A DNA stretch of 64,000 nucleotides, from assembly GCF_051020515.1 (NCBI RefSeq), contig NZ_CP194857.1, positions 1,178,001-1,242,000 on the forward strand. Reading direction: 5' to 3'. Position numbers and translations under genes: made by a program. Origin of the DNA: CALKWS01 sp051020515 (GTDB lineage Bacteria > Actinomycetota > Actinomycetes > Actinomycetales > Beutenbergiaceae). The notes below the pieces were generated by a model. It had not been told where the DNA came from and did no database searches. It saw nothing but the letters and a program-made list of their open reading frames with translations. This document shows, in pieces, positions 28,078 to 38,113 of this stretch (position 1 is its first letter; each line of letters begins with the position of its first letter).

Positions 28078-28760
28078 CTACTGTTGCCGGCTGGCCATCT
28101 CGTTGACCCACAGCGGCACGTACGGCGAGACGCACCCCGGCGGGGTCGGGTAGTCCTTGAGCACTTCCAGCCGCTCGCCGATCTCGATCGCGCGCTCGCG
28201 GTGCCCGGGGTGGTGGATCCCGATATGACCCAGGCAGGTGTTCATCGCCCACTGCAACCGCTCGGGCGCGTCCTTCATCTGCGCCTCGATCAGGTCCAGC
28301 AGGCCGGGTAGGTCGAGGTCCTCGGGCGCTTTCACCACCTTCTCGCTGGTGAGCGCCCAGCCGGCGCTGGCGACCACGGGGTCGGGGTCGGCGAACCAGA
28401 TCTGACGGAGTTCCTCGGCGTGCCGGCTCTTCTTGACCAGGTAGTTGACCAGCCAGTCCTGCACCTTGGGTACGCGTGCCTGGCGCAGCATGGTGTCGAG
28501 TTCATCGCGGGTCAGATCCTTGGGTCGCAGGATCAGCAGCGCGACCAGCCGGGCGGCGGCGTCCTCGCTCGCCCACAACTCCCGGGCCAGGTCCACCTGC
28601 CCGCGCAGCGGTTTGGCCACGCCACGCAGTTTGGTCAGATTCACCCCGTGCTCGTCGCCGTGCTTGGCGTTCACCTCACGGATCCTGGGGTCCTCGAGTT
28701 CGGCCAGTTCGGCCATCACCTCGGCCGCCGTGACAGAAGTCGCTACACCTGCTGCGCCAT
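28078..28760 (-). CDS. DNA alkylation repair (AlkD-like HEAT) protein, 5' frame break near 28744
   Basis: HEAT-like helical repeat protein; family members excise alkylated bases. Blocks include KHGDEHGVNLTKLRGVAKPLR, LWASEDAAARLVALLIL, WLVNYLVKKSRHAEELRQIW and NTCLGHIGIHHPGHRERAI. An ATG at 28760 has a perfect AGGAGGT seven bases upstream and reads MAQQV then a stop. In the body frame the next residues are ATSVTAAEVMAELAELEDPR, so one missing base near 28744 most likely separates start from body. If not, translation would begin at GTG 28719. Confidence 0.78.
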
Positions 28761-28796
28761 GGGACCTCCTGCGCTCTTGCTGGACTGGGAAACAGC

Positions 28797-30147
28797 CTAC
28801 TCCGTGCGGTCCTCACCCTGGCTGGGTGGCACTTCGCTGCCCTCGGGCGGCACCGTGCGGTCCTCGCCCGGGCTGGGCGGCACCTCGCCGGCAGCGCCCT
28901 GGCTGGTTGGCACCTCGTGGCTGATCCGGAACCGGCGCAGCGGGCCGTTGACGGCGGCGAGGATCGCGATGCCGGCCACCACGGCCAGCCCCCCGGAGGC
29001 GGTGGCGAAGGCGGCGCCGGTGAACCCGGCCACCAGGCCACCGCGGAAGTTGCCCAGTTCGGGTCCGGCCACCCCGATCACGTGCTCGACGGAGGTCACC
29101 CGTCCGCGGTGGCTGTCCGGGGTGGCCAGTTGCACGGCGGCGCCGCGGGAGACCACCGAGATGGTGTCGGCGGCACCGGCCACCACCAGGGCGGCCAGCG
29201 CCAGCCACAACGGACCGACCAGCCCGAATACGGCGATTGCCGCGCCCCAGACACACCCGCCGCCCACAACTGCACCACGCCGGGCCGGTCGGAGCGGGTG
29301 AAGGTGCCCGAGACCAGGCCCGCCAGGACGCCGCCGGCCCCGATGGCGGTGAGGAACAGCCCCAGGGTCTCGGGGTCACCCCCGAAGCGTTCCTCGTTGA
29401 TCATCGGGAACAGCGCGATCGGCATCGCGAGCAACGTGGCCACCAGGTCGGTGGCGTAGAGCCCTCGGAGTACCGGCCTGCGTGCGATGAAACGCATCCC
29501 GTCCACGACGGCGTGCACGCCGCGTCCGCTGCCGCCACCGGTAGGCGGCATCGCCGGCAGGCGCATGACCGCGTACAGGGCGACCAGATAGGCCACCGCC
29601 AGCACAAGGTAGGGCGGGGCCAGGCCCCATTGCCCCAGGATCACCCCGGCCGCGGCCGGGCCGATGAGTGCGGCGAACTGGAAACTCAGGTGCTGCAGCG
29701 CGATTCCCGCGGCGACCAGGTCGCGCGCCAACAGGCGCACCGGGAAGTCCGCATCGCAGGGGCGCCCAGAGCGCCGGCGCCGGCCTGGACAGCCACCAGC
29801 AGCAACAGCACCGGCAGGGAGTCCAGGTCCGCGAGCGCCTGCCCGGCCAGGCCCAGCGCGGTGAGCATCTGGACCACCATCGCCGTCCGCACCAGGTTGC
29901 GCCGGTCCACAGCATCGGCCAGCACCCCGCCGAACAGGCCGAACACCACCTGCGGGACCGCCCGGGTCAGACCGACCACGCCGGTCCAGATCGGGCTCTC
30001 GGTCATCACCCACACCTGGTAGAGCACCGCGACGAGGGTCATGTTGCCCGCCACCGCGGACAACGAGGTCCCGAGCCACAACCGCCGGAAGGGTGCGCTC
30101 ACCCGCAGGGGGCGAAGATTGACCAGGCGATGTAGCACGCGCGCCAC
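28797..30147 (-). CDS. MFS efflux transporter (two frame breaks, near 29757 and 29264)
   Basis: An EntS-like major facilitator. Segment 1: LRVSAPFRRLWLGTSLSAVA, GVVGLTRAVPQVVFGLFGGV, LADAVDRRNLVRTAMVVQML (the MFS motif A region). Segment 2 resumes DADFPVRLLARDLVAAGIAL and FAALIGPAAAGVILGQWG and runs to GVVQLWAAG. Segment 3 gives VWGAAIAVFGLVGPLWLALA and RGRVTSVEHVIGVAGPELGN, then a hydrophilic tail with PPSxGEDRT repeated twice. Total about 450 residues with 12 helices. Substrate unknown. The breaks are one base (29757) and a GT dinucleotide or single base (29264). Confidence 0.82.
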
Positions 30148-30338
30148 CGTAGCCGCTCACCCTGGTGGCTGCGCCAAGCCTTTCTCCCGGCAACACCGTT
30201 CCCCCGGGCCCGATCTCACTCGGTGGACATCCCCGGCGCACCCGAGTCCTTCGTCCGAGGGCTGCGTAACCTCCCTGAGGGCACGGCCGATCCCCGGCTG
30301 TGGCCCGCGCCCCGAATTGTCTACCGAACAGAGCCATC

Positions 30339-30809
30339 ATGACCGCCACCGCCACCCGAGCCACCGAGCCCGAGATCGCCAGCATCGGCGTCGCCGGCAG
30401 TTGGCAGGCCGGCACCCACACCCGGGTGGACGCCCGCGGCTTCACCCTCGACGTGGACGAGCCTCCCGCGCTGGGCGGGGCCGACGTCGGGGCGAACCCG
30501 ATCGAGTACGTCCTCACCGGGCTGTCGGGGTGCCTGAGCGTGGTGGTGCAGGTGGTGGCCGCCGAACTGGGCATCACCGTCAGCGGCATCGATTCCACCG
30601 CCAACGGAGACCTGGACCTTCGCGGCTTCCGGGGGACCGCCGAGGTGTCCCCGCACTTCCAGAGCGTGGACGTGCAGGTGCACCTGACCACCACCGCCAC
30701 CGCCGATGAGGTGGCCGAGCTGCGCCGTCAGGTCACCGCCCGCTGCCCGGTGCTGAACCTGATCACCGACGCCGGCGTTGACGTGCGCGAGACCTGGCAC
30801 GTCAACTGA
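30339..30809 (+). CDS. OsmC/Ohr-family peroxide-reductase-like protein
   Basis: About 156 residues of the OsmC fold. The two redox cysteines are visible in VLTGLSGCLSVVVQVV and QVTARCPVLNLI, with the family NPIEYVL lead-in. OsmC proteins reduce organic hydroperoxides with a thiol reductant. ATG 30339 is preferred to an upstream in-frame reading because the domain starts here. It converges with the sigma factor gene. No regulatory site seen. Confidence 0.85.
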   Translation: MTATATRATEPEIASIGVAGSWQAGTHTRVDARGFTLDVDEPPALGGADVGANPIEYVLTGLSGCLSVVVQVVAAELGITVSGIDSTANGDLDLRGFRGTAEVSPHFQSVDVQVHLTTTATADEVAELRRQVTARCPVLNLITDAGVDVRETWHVN

Positions 30810-30842
30810 CTCCCTGAACCCAGAGCGCCCGTTCCGGGGTGG

Positions 30843-31851
30843 TTACGCCTCCAGCACGTTCGGCAGGCCGAACCTGCCGAACAACTCCGGGGTGAAGTGC
30901 ACGGTCACGTGCGCCACGCCGGCATCGGTGATGCTGAGTTGCTGCAGCTGGAAGGCGCGGAGCGCGCCGTCGGCGGAGCGTATGTACTGCGCCAGCACGG
31001 GCTGACCGTTGGCCGATGTCGGCACCATCCGGATGTCTCCGGCACGCTCGGCCGGGCACCAGGTGCCGATCAACGTGCCGACCTGCTGGGCGCCGGAGTA
31101 CCAGCCCGGGAACGGGGGCATCTCCCACACCACGTCCGCGGCGAGCAGGTCCACGATCGCGGGAATGTCGTAGGCCTCGAAGGCCGCCATGTAAGCCTCC
31201 AGCAGCGCCCGGCGGCGCTCGCCGTCGGGCAGCTGCGGAGCCTCGTCGGGGGTCGAGCCGGGCCAGTTTCGCCCGGGCTCGCTGCAGGGTGGAGTTCACC
31301 CCGGCCACCGTCATGTCCAGCGCCTCGGCCACCTCCCGGGCGTGCCACGCCAGCACCTCCCGCAACAGCAGCACCGCGCGCTGGCGGGCGTTGAGGTGTT
31401 GCAGCGCGGCCACGAACGCCAGCCGGACGCTGTCTGCGCTGATAGCCCGGGTGGCGGGGTCATCGTGACCGGAGCCCCAGAGCACCTCATCGGGCATCGG
31501 CTCCACCCACGAGACACCGGTCGGCGGATGCGGTTCGTCCGCGGCATCGGCCGCCGGAGCCCCCAGACCGGTGGGCAGGGGGCGGCGGGGCCGCCCCTTC
31601 AGATGGGTCAAGCAGGCGTTGGTGGCGATCCGGAACATCCAGGTGCGCAGCGAGGAGCGGTTCTCGAAGCCGTGGTAGGACCGCCAGGCACGCAGGTAGG
31701 TCTCCTGGACCAGGTCCTCGGCGTCATGCACCGATCCGGTCATCCGGTAACAGTGCGCCAGGATCTCCCGGCGCATCGGCTCCAGCAGGGCGGCGACGTC
31801 AGGGGCACCCGGCCCGGCCTCACGGGTGCCGGCGCCAACGGCGGAGGGCAT
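30843..31851 (-). CDS. ECF sigma factor, SigJ-like, with C-terminal SnoaL-type domain (frame break near 31245)
   Basis: Region 2 is seen in ILAHCYRMTGSVHDAEDLVQ and FENRSSLRTWMFRIATNACL; region 4 in LNARQRAVLLLREVLAWHAR and TVAGVNSTLQRARAKLARLD. The frame then shifts by one extra C in CCCCC near 31245, after which DEAPQLPDGERRRALLEAY and FEAYDIPAIVDLLAADVVWE form the NTF2/SnoaL-like extension, giving about 335 residues. Such ECF41-like factors regulate themselves through the C-terminal domain and often need no separate anti-sigma factor. None is adjacent here. Confidence 0.85.
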
Positions 31852-31938
31852 GACAGCACCGTAGAACTGCAGGCGGGGCGCTGTCACCCCCCGCCGGCGA
31901 CGGCGGAAGCCGGCGGTGACCACTGGCGGAGAGGGGTG

Positions 31939-32388
31939 TCACGGGCTGACGCAGAACTCGTTGCCCTCCGGGTCGGTCATCACGTGCCAGGAGTGCAGGC
32001 CCTGGCTGTTGGTCTCGAGGTAGCGCGCTCCCCGCGCCACCAAGTCATCGCGGATGCTGTCGATGTCCCCGCCCGAGGTGATGACGTCCACGTGCCAGCG
32101 CAGTTTGCCGACCTTGGGCTCGGGAACCTCCTGGAACACGATCCGCTGCCGGTCCAGTTGACCGGCTTCGGCTTCGGGGCAGATCGCGGCCGCCCCGCGC
32201 CAGACCCGTTCGCCGCGGAACATCTGCGTGTCGGCGTCGGTGGCGAAGCCTTGGTCGATCATCGACTGCACGAAGTCGGGATCGGTGGGCTCGACCTGCC
32301 ACCCCACCAGGGTCTGCGCCCACCAGTGGGCCTGGGCGTGGGCGTCGCGGCAGTCGACGTTGATCTGGATTCGGTAGGGGCCGGGCAT
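31939..32388 (-). CDS. VOC-superfamily (glyoxalase/bleomycin-resistance-like) protein
   Basis: 149 residues with the paired beta-alpha-beta-beta-beta modules of the VOC fold: YRIQINVDCRDAHAQAHWWA at the start, KLRWHVDVITSGGDIDSI and SWHVMTDPEGNEFCVSP at the end, where the His and Glu positions are typical metal ligands. AAGGAGG precedes ATG 32388, an excellent start. Substrate is unknown. Divergent from the membrane glycosyltransferase gene. Confidence 0.86.
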   Translation of the reverse strand: MPGPYRIQINVDCRDAHAQAHWWAQTLVGWQVEPTDPDFVQSMIDQGFATDADTQMFRGERVWRGAAAICPEAEAGQLDRQRIVFQEVPEPKVGKLRWHVDVITSGGDIDSIRDDLVARGARYLETNSQGLHSWHVMTDPEGNEFCVSP

Positions 32389-32572
32389 CGGTGCCTCCTT
32401 ATTCGATTGCGTCGGCGCGGCAGTCCCGGTTCGGGACACCGGCTCAAGGGGCCACCATTGTGGCGGCCACCTCTGACACCGGCCCGCCCCGGGGTCTGGC
32501 GATCCTCGATATCCTGGTTCGGTCTTGCCCTGCCCTCCCCCACCAGTGCGGCGCCACAGTCTCGGAGGATGC

Positions 32573-34225
32573 GTGTCCAGGCCCCACCCCGCGGCCGGAG
32601 CCACCGAGCTGCCCGGCCACCGCGACCATGGCCCCACCGCGAGCCCGACCGGCGACCAGGAGCGCGTGAGCCGCACCGGGATCCTGCGCCGCACGATCCT
32701 TGCCATCACCGCCCTGTGGGTCGCGGTGATGCTGGTGTGGTCGGTGCTGCTGCCGACCTACCGCTCACCCGATGAGGTCGGGCACGTCTCCAACAGCTAC
32801 GCCCTGCTGGAGAACGGGGAGTGGCCGGGATACCAGGAACTGGAACTCCTCACCTGGGTGGTGCAGGCCCGCCCACCCGAGCACGCCGGCTACCAGGCAC
32901 TGACCACCGACACCACCGACCTGGCACCCTCCTTCGCTGACCTGCGCGAGCAGAACCTCGGCAGCCCCTGGTCCGGGGAGATCAGCACCACCGGGCAGCA
33001 CCCACCGGGCTACCACGCACTCCTCGCCGGCGCCCTCGCGGTACTCCCGGCCGATGTTCCCGCCCACGTCACCGTCTGGTGGCTGCGGCTGGGCAACGTC
33101 GCCCTGCTCGCACCACTGCCCTTGCTGCTCGCCCTCGGTGCCCGCCGGCTGCGCGCACCCCCGGCGGCGGTGGTCGCAGCCGCTGCCTTCCCCCTGCTCA
33201 TCCCCCAACTCGGCACGCTCGGGGCCGCGGTCAGCAACGACAACCTCATGATCCTCATCCTCACCGCCACCGCGGCCACGATCCTGGCCGTGCACGCCGC
33301 GACCGGTGACATGCGGCGCCGTATCGCGGTCGGTGCCGGGGTGGTGCTCGCCGCCGCGCTGTTCACCAAGGCCTTCGCGCTCCTGCTGGTGCCGCTGATC
33401 GGCCTGGCCTATCTCCTCGGTGGATGGCGAGCGGGCGCCCTCACCCAAGCGGTCCGACGGCTCGGCCTCATCGCCGCCCTCGCCGCCACCACCGGGTGGT
33501 GGTGGGTCGCCAACCTGTTCCGGTACGGGACCGTGCAGCCCGCCGGTCACTACCCCCCGCGACCCGAAGGCCCGCTCGACCCGCTCCAGACGCTGCCGGA
33601 CTTCCTCCTCGAGATCGCGATCCGGGTGCCGGGTCGCTTCTTCTCCTCCCTGGCCATCCAGATCGGACAGCAGCCACCCCCGTTTCCCTACTGGATGACC
33701 ACGGGCCTGTTCGCGCTGCTGCTCCTGCTCGCCGTCGTCGTGCTCGTCCGCACCGCCTCCTTCGGGATGCGGCGCGCCGACACCGCCTTACTGCTGCTGC
33801 CGTTCGCGGCATCCTTCGCCGCGATGATCTCCGGGGTCTGGCCGCTGCACCTGCAGACCGGCCTGATGGTGGGACTGCAGGGGCGGTACCTGTACACCGG
33901 GCTCGCCGGGCTGGTGCTCGTGGTGGTGCTCGGCGTCGCCGCGATGCTGCCGCGCAGGGCGCGCTGGGCGGTTCCCGGGGTGATCCTCGCCGGCGGCGGG
34001 CTGTACACGCTGCTGAGCATGCGCAAGGTCGCCGGTTTCCACTGGGCCGAACGTGACTCCGCGCTCGGGGACGCGATGGAGGCGCTGCAGGCCTGGGCCC
34101 CTGCCCCCGATGCGGTGCTGTGGCTCATCGCACTCGCCGCGGCTGGGGCTGCGGTGTGGGTCGTCGCCTCGACGGTGACGACGGCGCGCCGCGACCTCGC
34201 TGCCGCCGCCCCGGTCAGGGCGTAA
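32573..34225 (+). CDS. GT-C-like multi-pass membrane protein (DUF2142-like), copy 1
   Basis: An 11-12 helix membrane protein of about 550 residues. The first extracellular loop carries PTYRSPDEVGHVSNSYALL, where the acidic pair resembles the catalytic site of GT-C glycosyltransferases; TGQHPPGYHALLAG and GWWWVANLFRYGTVQPAGHY are further family-like motifs. It shares order and sequence with the next gene, so the two are tandem duplicates. The GTG at 32573 (GGAGG four to five bases upstream) is the likely start. The substrate would be a polyprenyl-linked sugar (inference from the glycan neighbourhood). Confidence 0.75.
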   Translation: MSRPHPAAGATELPGHRDHGPTASPTGDQERVSRTGILRRTILAITALWVAVMLVWSVLLPTYRSPDEVGHVSNSYALLENGEWPGYQELELLTWVVQARPPEHAGYQALTTDTTDLAPSFADLREQNLGSPWSGEISTTGQHPPGYHALLAGALAVLPADVPAHVTVWWLRLGNVALLAPLPLLLALGARRLRAPPAAVVAAAAFPLLIPQLGTLGAAVSNDNLMILILTATAATILAVHAATGDMRRRIAVGAGVVLAAALFTKAFALLLVPLIGLAYLLGGWRAGALTQAVRRLGLIAALAATTGWWWVANLFRYGTVQPAGHYPPRPEGPLDPLQTLPDFLLEIAIRVPGRFFSSLAIQIGQQPPPFPYWMTTGLFALLLLLAVVVLVRTASFGMRRADTALLLLPFAASFAAMISGVWPLHLQTGLMVGLQGRYLYTGLAGLVLVVVLGVAAMLPRRARWAVPGVILAGGGLYTLLSMRKVAGFHWAERDSALGDAMEALQAWAPAPDAVLWLIALAAAGAAVWVVASTVTTARRDLAAAAPVRA

Positions 34226-34289
34226 CAGGTTCGTATGGGTGCCCGGCCTCACGTGGCGGACGACGACGGCGAGGGGAGAGTGCGACGTC

Positions 34290-35909
34290 GTGCACCCTGA
34301 CGTGGCGCCCGGGCAGGCGCCCCGGCGTGCTCGCAGCCGGATGCCCCGCGCGGTGGTGGTGCTCACCGCGGTCTGGGTGGCGTCCCTGCTGCTGTGGTCG
34401 GTGCTGCTGCCCACCTTCCGCTCCGCCGATGAGAGCTGGCACGTCTCGGCCGCCTACTACCAGCTCGAGACCGGGGACTGGCCCGGCTTCCAGCAGATGC
34501 CCGAGTTGTGGTGGGTGATCGAGGCCACCCCGCCCGGTCACGGCGACTATGAGCCGCTGCCGGCCCAGGGCCCGCCCGGGGCCGACGCCTCGTTCACCGA
34601 GCGGCGCGATGAGACCGTGGCCACCTCAGAGCCTGCGACCAACCGGGCCGGGCAGCACCCGCCGCTGTACTACGCATTGCTCGGGATGGTGATCGAGGTG
34701 GCGCCGTCACAGGTGCCGGCCGCCCAGACCGTCTGGACGCTGCGCCTGGTCAGCGTGGCGCTGCTCGGCCCGCTGCCCCTGCTGCTGGCCCACGGGGCGC
34801 GGCGCCTGGGCGGCAACCGGCCGGTGACGATCATCGCCGCGGCGCTACCGCTGACGGTGCCGCAACTCGGCGCCCTGGGCGGGGCGGTGAACAACGACAA
34901 CCTCCTCATCGCCGCGGCCGCCGCCACCACCGTGCTGGTCACCCACACCCTCTCCGGGGATCTGCGCTACCGGATCGCGGCGCTGACCGGGCTGGCGCTC
35001 GCGGTCGCGCTGCTGTCCAAGGCGTTCGCGCTGGTGCTGGTGCCGTTCGTGGTGCTCGCCTATCTGGTCGCCGGCCGGCGGTTCGGGCGGTTCGGCGCTG
35101 CCCTGCGCGGGCTCGCCCTGGCCGGTGCGGTGGCCGCGCTCGGCGGGTGGTGGTGGGTGGTCAACCTGCTGCGGTACGGCACCGTGCAGCCGGCCGGGCA
35201 CTCCCGGCCGCGCCCCGACGGTCCCCTTGGCATCGCCGAAGCGCTGCCCGGGTATGCCGCCGAGGCGGCAACGCTGATCCCGATGAGGTTCTGGGCGACC
35301 CTGTCGATCAAACGCGGTGACCTGCCGCCCCCGTTTCCCTACGCCTTGACCATCACCTTGTTCGTGGTCCTCGTCGCGGCACTGGTGGCCATCCCGTTGC
35401 TCGCCCGCCGGTTCCCGGGCCTGCGCGCTCTGGACGCGGTGGTGCTGGTGGTGCCGTTCTTCGCCTCCCTGGCGTTGGTGCTCGCGGGCACCTTCGGGCT
35501 TTACCGGGAGACGGGCCTGGCGGCGGGGCTGCAGGGCCGCTACCTGTATGTGGGCCTGGCGGGGGCGTTCGTCGTGCTGGCCCTGGCTGCGGGGTGGCTG
35601 CCCCGTCGTTATCAGCGGTTCGTGCCGATCCTGGTCACCCTGGGTGCCCTGGTGTTCCTGGCGGTGAGCATGCGCAAGGTGCTCGGCTTCCACTGGGCCA
35701 CTCGGGACTCCACGATGGCCGACGGCGTCGCGGCCCTGCGGGCGTGGAGTCCGGTGCCGGATGTGGTGCTGGCGCTGATCGCGCTGGTGGGGGTGGTCGC
35801 GGCGCTCTGGGCGCTCATCGAGGTGTGGCCGGGGCGACTGCGCGAGGCCTCGGGCGCACCCGAGGCGACCTCCGCCGTCGAGCACCACACGACGGACGGC
35901 GACCAGTAG
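34290..35909 (+). CDS. GT-C-like multi-pass membrane protein (DUF2142-like), copy 2
   Basis: Second of two tandem paralogues, about 539 residues. Corresponding motifs are PTFRSADESWHVSAAYYQLE, GQHPPLYYALLGM, LGGAVNNDNLLIAAAA, GWWWVVNLLRYGTVQPAGHS and LQGRYLYVGLAG. Start is uncertain: GTG 34290 has GGGGAG about 12 bases upstream, while ATG 34341 begins closer to the first helix. Both copies retain the loop-1 acidic residue (PDE or ADE), so both may be active. It converges with the pyruvyl transferase gene. Confidence 0.75.
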   Translation: MHPDVAPGQAPRRARSRMPRAVVVLTAVWVASLLLWSVLLPTFRSADESWHVSAAYYQLETGDWPGFQQMPELWWVIEATPPGHGDYEPLPAQGPPGADASFTERRDETVATSEPATNRAGQHPPLYYALLGMVIEVAPSQVPAAQTVWTLRLVSVALLGPLPLLLAHGARRLGGNRPVTIIAAALPLTVPQLGALGGAVNNDNLLIAAAAATTVLVTHTLSGDLRYRIAALTGLALAVALLSKAFALVLVPFVVLAYLVAGRRFGRFGAALRGLALAGAVAALGGWWWVVNLLRYGTVQPAGHSRPRPDGPLGIAEALPGYAAEAATLIPMRFWATLSIKRGDLPPPFPYALTITLFVVLVAALVAIPLLARRFPGLRALDAVVLVVPFFASLALVLAGTFGLYRETGLAAGLQGRYLYVGLAGAFVVLALAAGWLPRRYQRFVPILVTLGALVFLAVSMRKVLGFHWATRDSTMADGVAALRAWSPVPDVVLALIALVGVVAALWALIEVWPGRLREASGAPEATSAVEHHTTDGDQ

Positions 35910-35919
35910 CAGCCACCGG

Positions 35920-37140
35920 TCACCCCCGGGCGACCTCCTCGATCACCGCGATCTGCTCCACGGCCTTGGCCCGCACCCCGGGCAGCGCCCCCGCGATCTC
36001 CGCCGCGACCTGCTCGCGCCGCTGCAGCAAGTCGGCGAGCATCTCCCGGAACCGCGCCTCAGTGGCGTCGGCATGGGCGACGGCCAGGCCGGCCTGGCCG
36101 AACATCTCCAGCACCTCGCGGTACTTGTGGCTCCACCCGATCACCAAGGTGGGCACGCCCATCGCCAACGCCGAGACCATCGCGTGGAACCGGGAGGCGA
36201 CGAACACCTCGCAGAGCGAGATCAGATACCGCAACGCCTGCGAACTCAACTCGGCGTCGACGAACAGCACCTTCTCCGGCTCGGCGACGCGGCCATGGAT
36301 CGCCCGGCACAGCGGCAGGTCGTTGTTGTGCGTCTTGGTGGTCTGCGCCCGGGCGCTGTGCGCGACCAGGAACACCGGCCGGCCCAGATCCTGCGTGATG
36401 TGGTCGATCTGGGCGACCACCTCACCGATGTAGTCCTGCCCGCGCGCGGCGGCGCCGGTGTGCAGCACCGCGCTCGGGGAGAGGCCGACGACGTCGCCAC
36501 CGTCGAAGAAGGCCGTGTCGACGTGCCGGCGTGCCTGGGCGATGTCGTCCTGGCCTACGTCGAGCGCGAACGCCAGGTCCGCGCCTTCATGGACGTTGCG
36601 AAGCCCGGCGTCGAGGAGATGCTGGTGGGTCACCGCCCCGCGGGAGATGATCGCCGCCACCCGCGGGAGCATGGCCCGGGCGGCCAGGCGGTTCAGCGGC
36701 TCGGCGAAGGGCCCCATCGCCTGCGCCACCTTGACCACCGGGGTGCCCAGGAACAGCGCCGGCAGGATGCTCGCCACGTTGTAGATCAGGTACTTGCCGC
36801 GCCCGTCCACGAACGTGATGCCGCCTTCGTCCAGGAGCACGTCGGCTCCGGCCAGCACCCCGATCTCCGGCACCGCCCGCTCGATCAGCCGTCGCAACGG
36901 GGGCAGCAGCCGGTGCGCCAGCGCGGCACCGTTCAGCAGCACCCCCAGGCGCACCGGGCTCGCGTCCAGCACGCGCACGTTCCGGTAGGGGTTCAACCGG
37001 GCATCGGAGGTGGGGTACATGCTCAGCAGCGCGAACCGGGCGCGAGGGTCGGCGGCGGTCAAGTGCTGCACCGAACTCTCCAGCATCGCCGCCGCGCCCT
37101 TGTTGCCCGAGAACGCCGAGCCGATGATCGCGATCTTCAT
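35920..37140 (-). CDS. Polysaccharide pyruvyl transferase-family protein
   Basis: Transfers pyruvate from phosphoenolpyruvate to a sugar as a ketal in surface polysaccharides. The 406-residue protein starts MKIAIIGSAFSGNKGAAAML and has MLPRVAAIISRGAVTHQHLL, DLAFALDVGQ, FLVAHSARAQTTKTHNND and EVFVASRFHAMVSALAMGVP, the conserved CsaB/PssM-like blocks (SRFHA motif). It is last of a four-gene minus-strand operon, 13 nt after the flippase-like gene. No signal peptide. Confidence 0.88.
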   Translation of the reverse strand: MKIAIIGSAFSGNKGAAAMLESSVQHLTAADPRARFALLSMYPTSDARLNPYRNVRVLDASPVRLGVLLNGAALAHRLLPPLRRLIERAVPEIGVLAGADVLLDEGGITFVDGRGKYLIYNVASILPALFLGTPVVKVAQAMGPFAEPLNRLAARAMLPRVAAIISRGAVTHQHLLDAGLRNVHEGADLAFALDVGQDDIAQARRHVDTAFFDGGDVVGLSPSAVLHTGAAARGQDYIGEVVAQIDHITQDLGRPVFLVAHSARAQTTKTHNNDLPLCRAIHGRVAEPEKVLFVDAELSSQALRYLISLCEVFVASRFHAMVSALAMGVPTLVIGWSHKYREVLEMFGQAGLAVAHADATEARFREMLADLLQRREQVAAEIAGALPGVRAKAVEQIAVIEEVARG

Positions 37141-37153
37141 AGTCTGGCCACTT

Positions 37154-38107
37154 TCATGTCGTGGGGGCCGTCCTGGTCGCGGTGAACCGGAGCGCGCCGT
37201 AGATCGCTGCGACCAGGGCGTCCCCGAGGGTGGCGAGCAGCCGCGCCGCCAGGGCGAGCACGATGGCCTGTTCCACCGGCAGGTAGGCCACGGCGAGCAG
37301 CACGAACACCGACTCGCGCACTCCGATCCCGCTCGGCACGAACACGGCGAGGATACCGGCGGCACCGGCGAAGATGTAGGCGCTGGCCAGCGGGATATAG
37401 GCCGAGGCGGGCACCTCGAACATCGAGATCGCGATCAGCACCAGCCCGGCGCCGTTGACGATCCGGGGGATCAGGTACATCAACTGGTACTTCAGGGCTG
37501 ACGGCGAGGTGAGGAAGTGCTCGTCGGGCACCTGCCGCTTGAGTACCCGGCGCGCGACCTGGTTGGTGCCCCAGCGCAGCACCGGCCGGCTGGTCAGCAC
37601 CAGCAGCGGGAGCACCGAGGCGGCGGTGAGCAGCACGATGCCGCCGTCGCCGCCGGCCAGGTCCAGGGCGCCCAGCAACAGCAGGATCAGGCCGGTGGGC
37701 ACGATCGAGCCGATGATCAGGAACGCGTTCTCGTAGAAGAAGGACAGCGTGGCCAGGGACTTCGGCACGCCCCGCGAGTGCGCCCAGGTCAGTTTGTTCA
37801 CCACCGAGCCCACCTGGCCGGGAATGTACTTCAGCAGCCAGGACAGGCAGTGCACCCGGATCGCCTCGGCCACGCGGACGGTGATGCCGCCCAGGTGGGC
37901 GATCATCCGGCCCCACAGCACCCCGGAGAGCACCACGGCCAGCGCGAACAACGCCAGCGCGCCGGCGACCCACGCATCGGGGCGCAGGTCGAGGCTGCCC
38001 AGGGCGTCGGCGTTGGCGATCAGGGCGCGGGTGAACAGCGCGGCCACCACGGTCACGATCGCCACGGTGAGGATCCACCGCAGCGCCCGGCGCCGCCCGG
38101 GCGTCAC
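37154..38107 (-). CDS. Flippase-like integral membrane protein (LPG synthase TM / UPF0104 family)
   Basis: 317 residues with eight or nine helices. Family blocks are SWLLKYIPGQVGSVVNKLTW (the KYIPG motif), FFYENAFLIIGSIVPTGLIL and VFVPSGIGVRESVFVLLAV (PSGIGVRE motif). Members translocate or modify lipid-linked sugars or lysyl-phosphatidylglycerol. In this operon a role in moving a lipid-linked intermediate is plausible (inference). The GTG start follows the nitroreductase stop by 6 nt. Confidence 0.85.
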   Translation of the reverse strand: MTPGRRRALRWILTVAIVTVVAALFTRALIANADALGSLDLRPDAWVAGALALFALAVVLSGVLWGRMIAHLGGITVRVAEAIRVHCLSWLLKYIPGQVGSVVNKLTWAHSRGVPKSLATLSFFYENAFLIIGSIVPTGLILLLLGALDLAGGDGGIVLLTAASVLPLLVLTSRPVLRWGTNQVARRVLKRQVPDEHFLTSPSALKYQLMYLIPRIVNGAGLVLIAISMFEVPASAYIPLASAYIFAGAAGILAVFVPSGIGVRESVFVLLAVAYLPVEQAIVLALAARLLATLGDALVAAIYGALRFTATRTAPTT

Positions 38108-38113
38108 CGGCCC

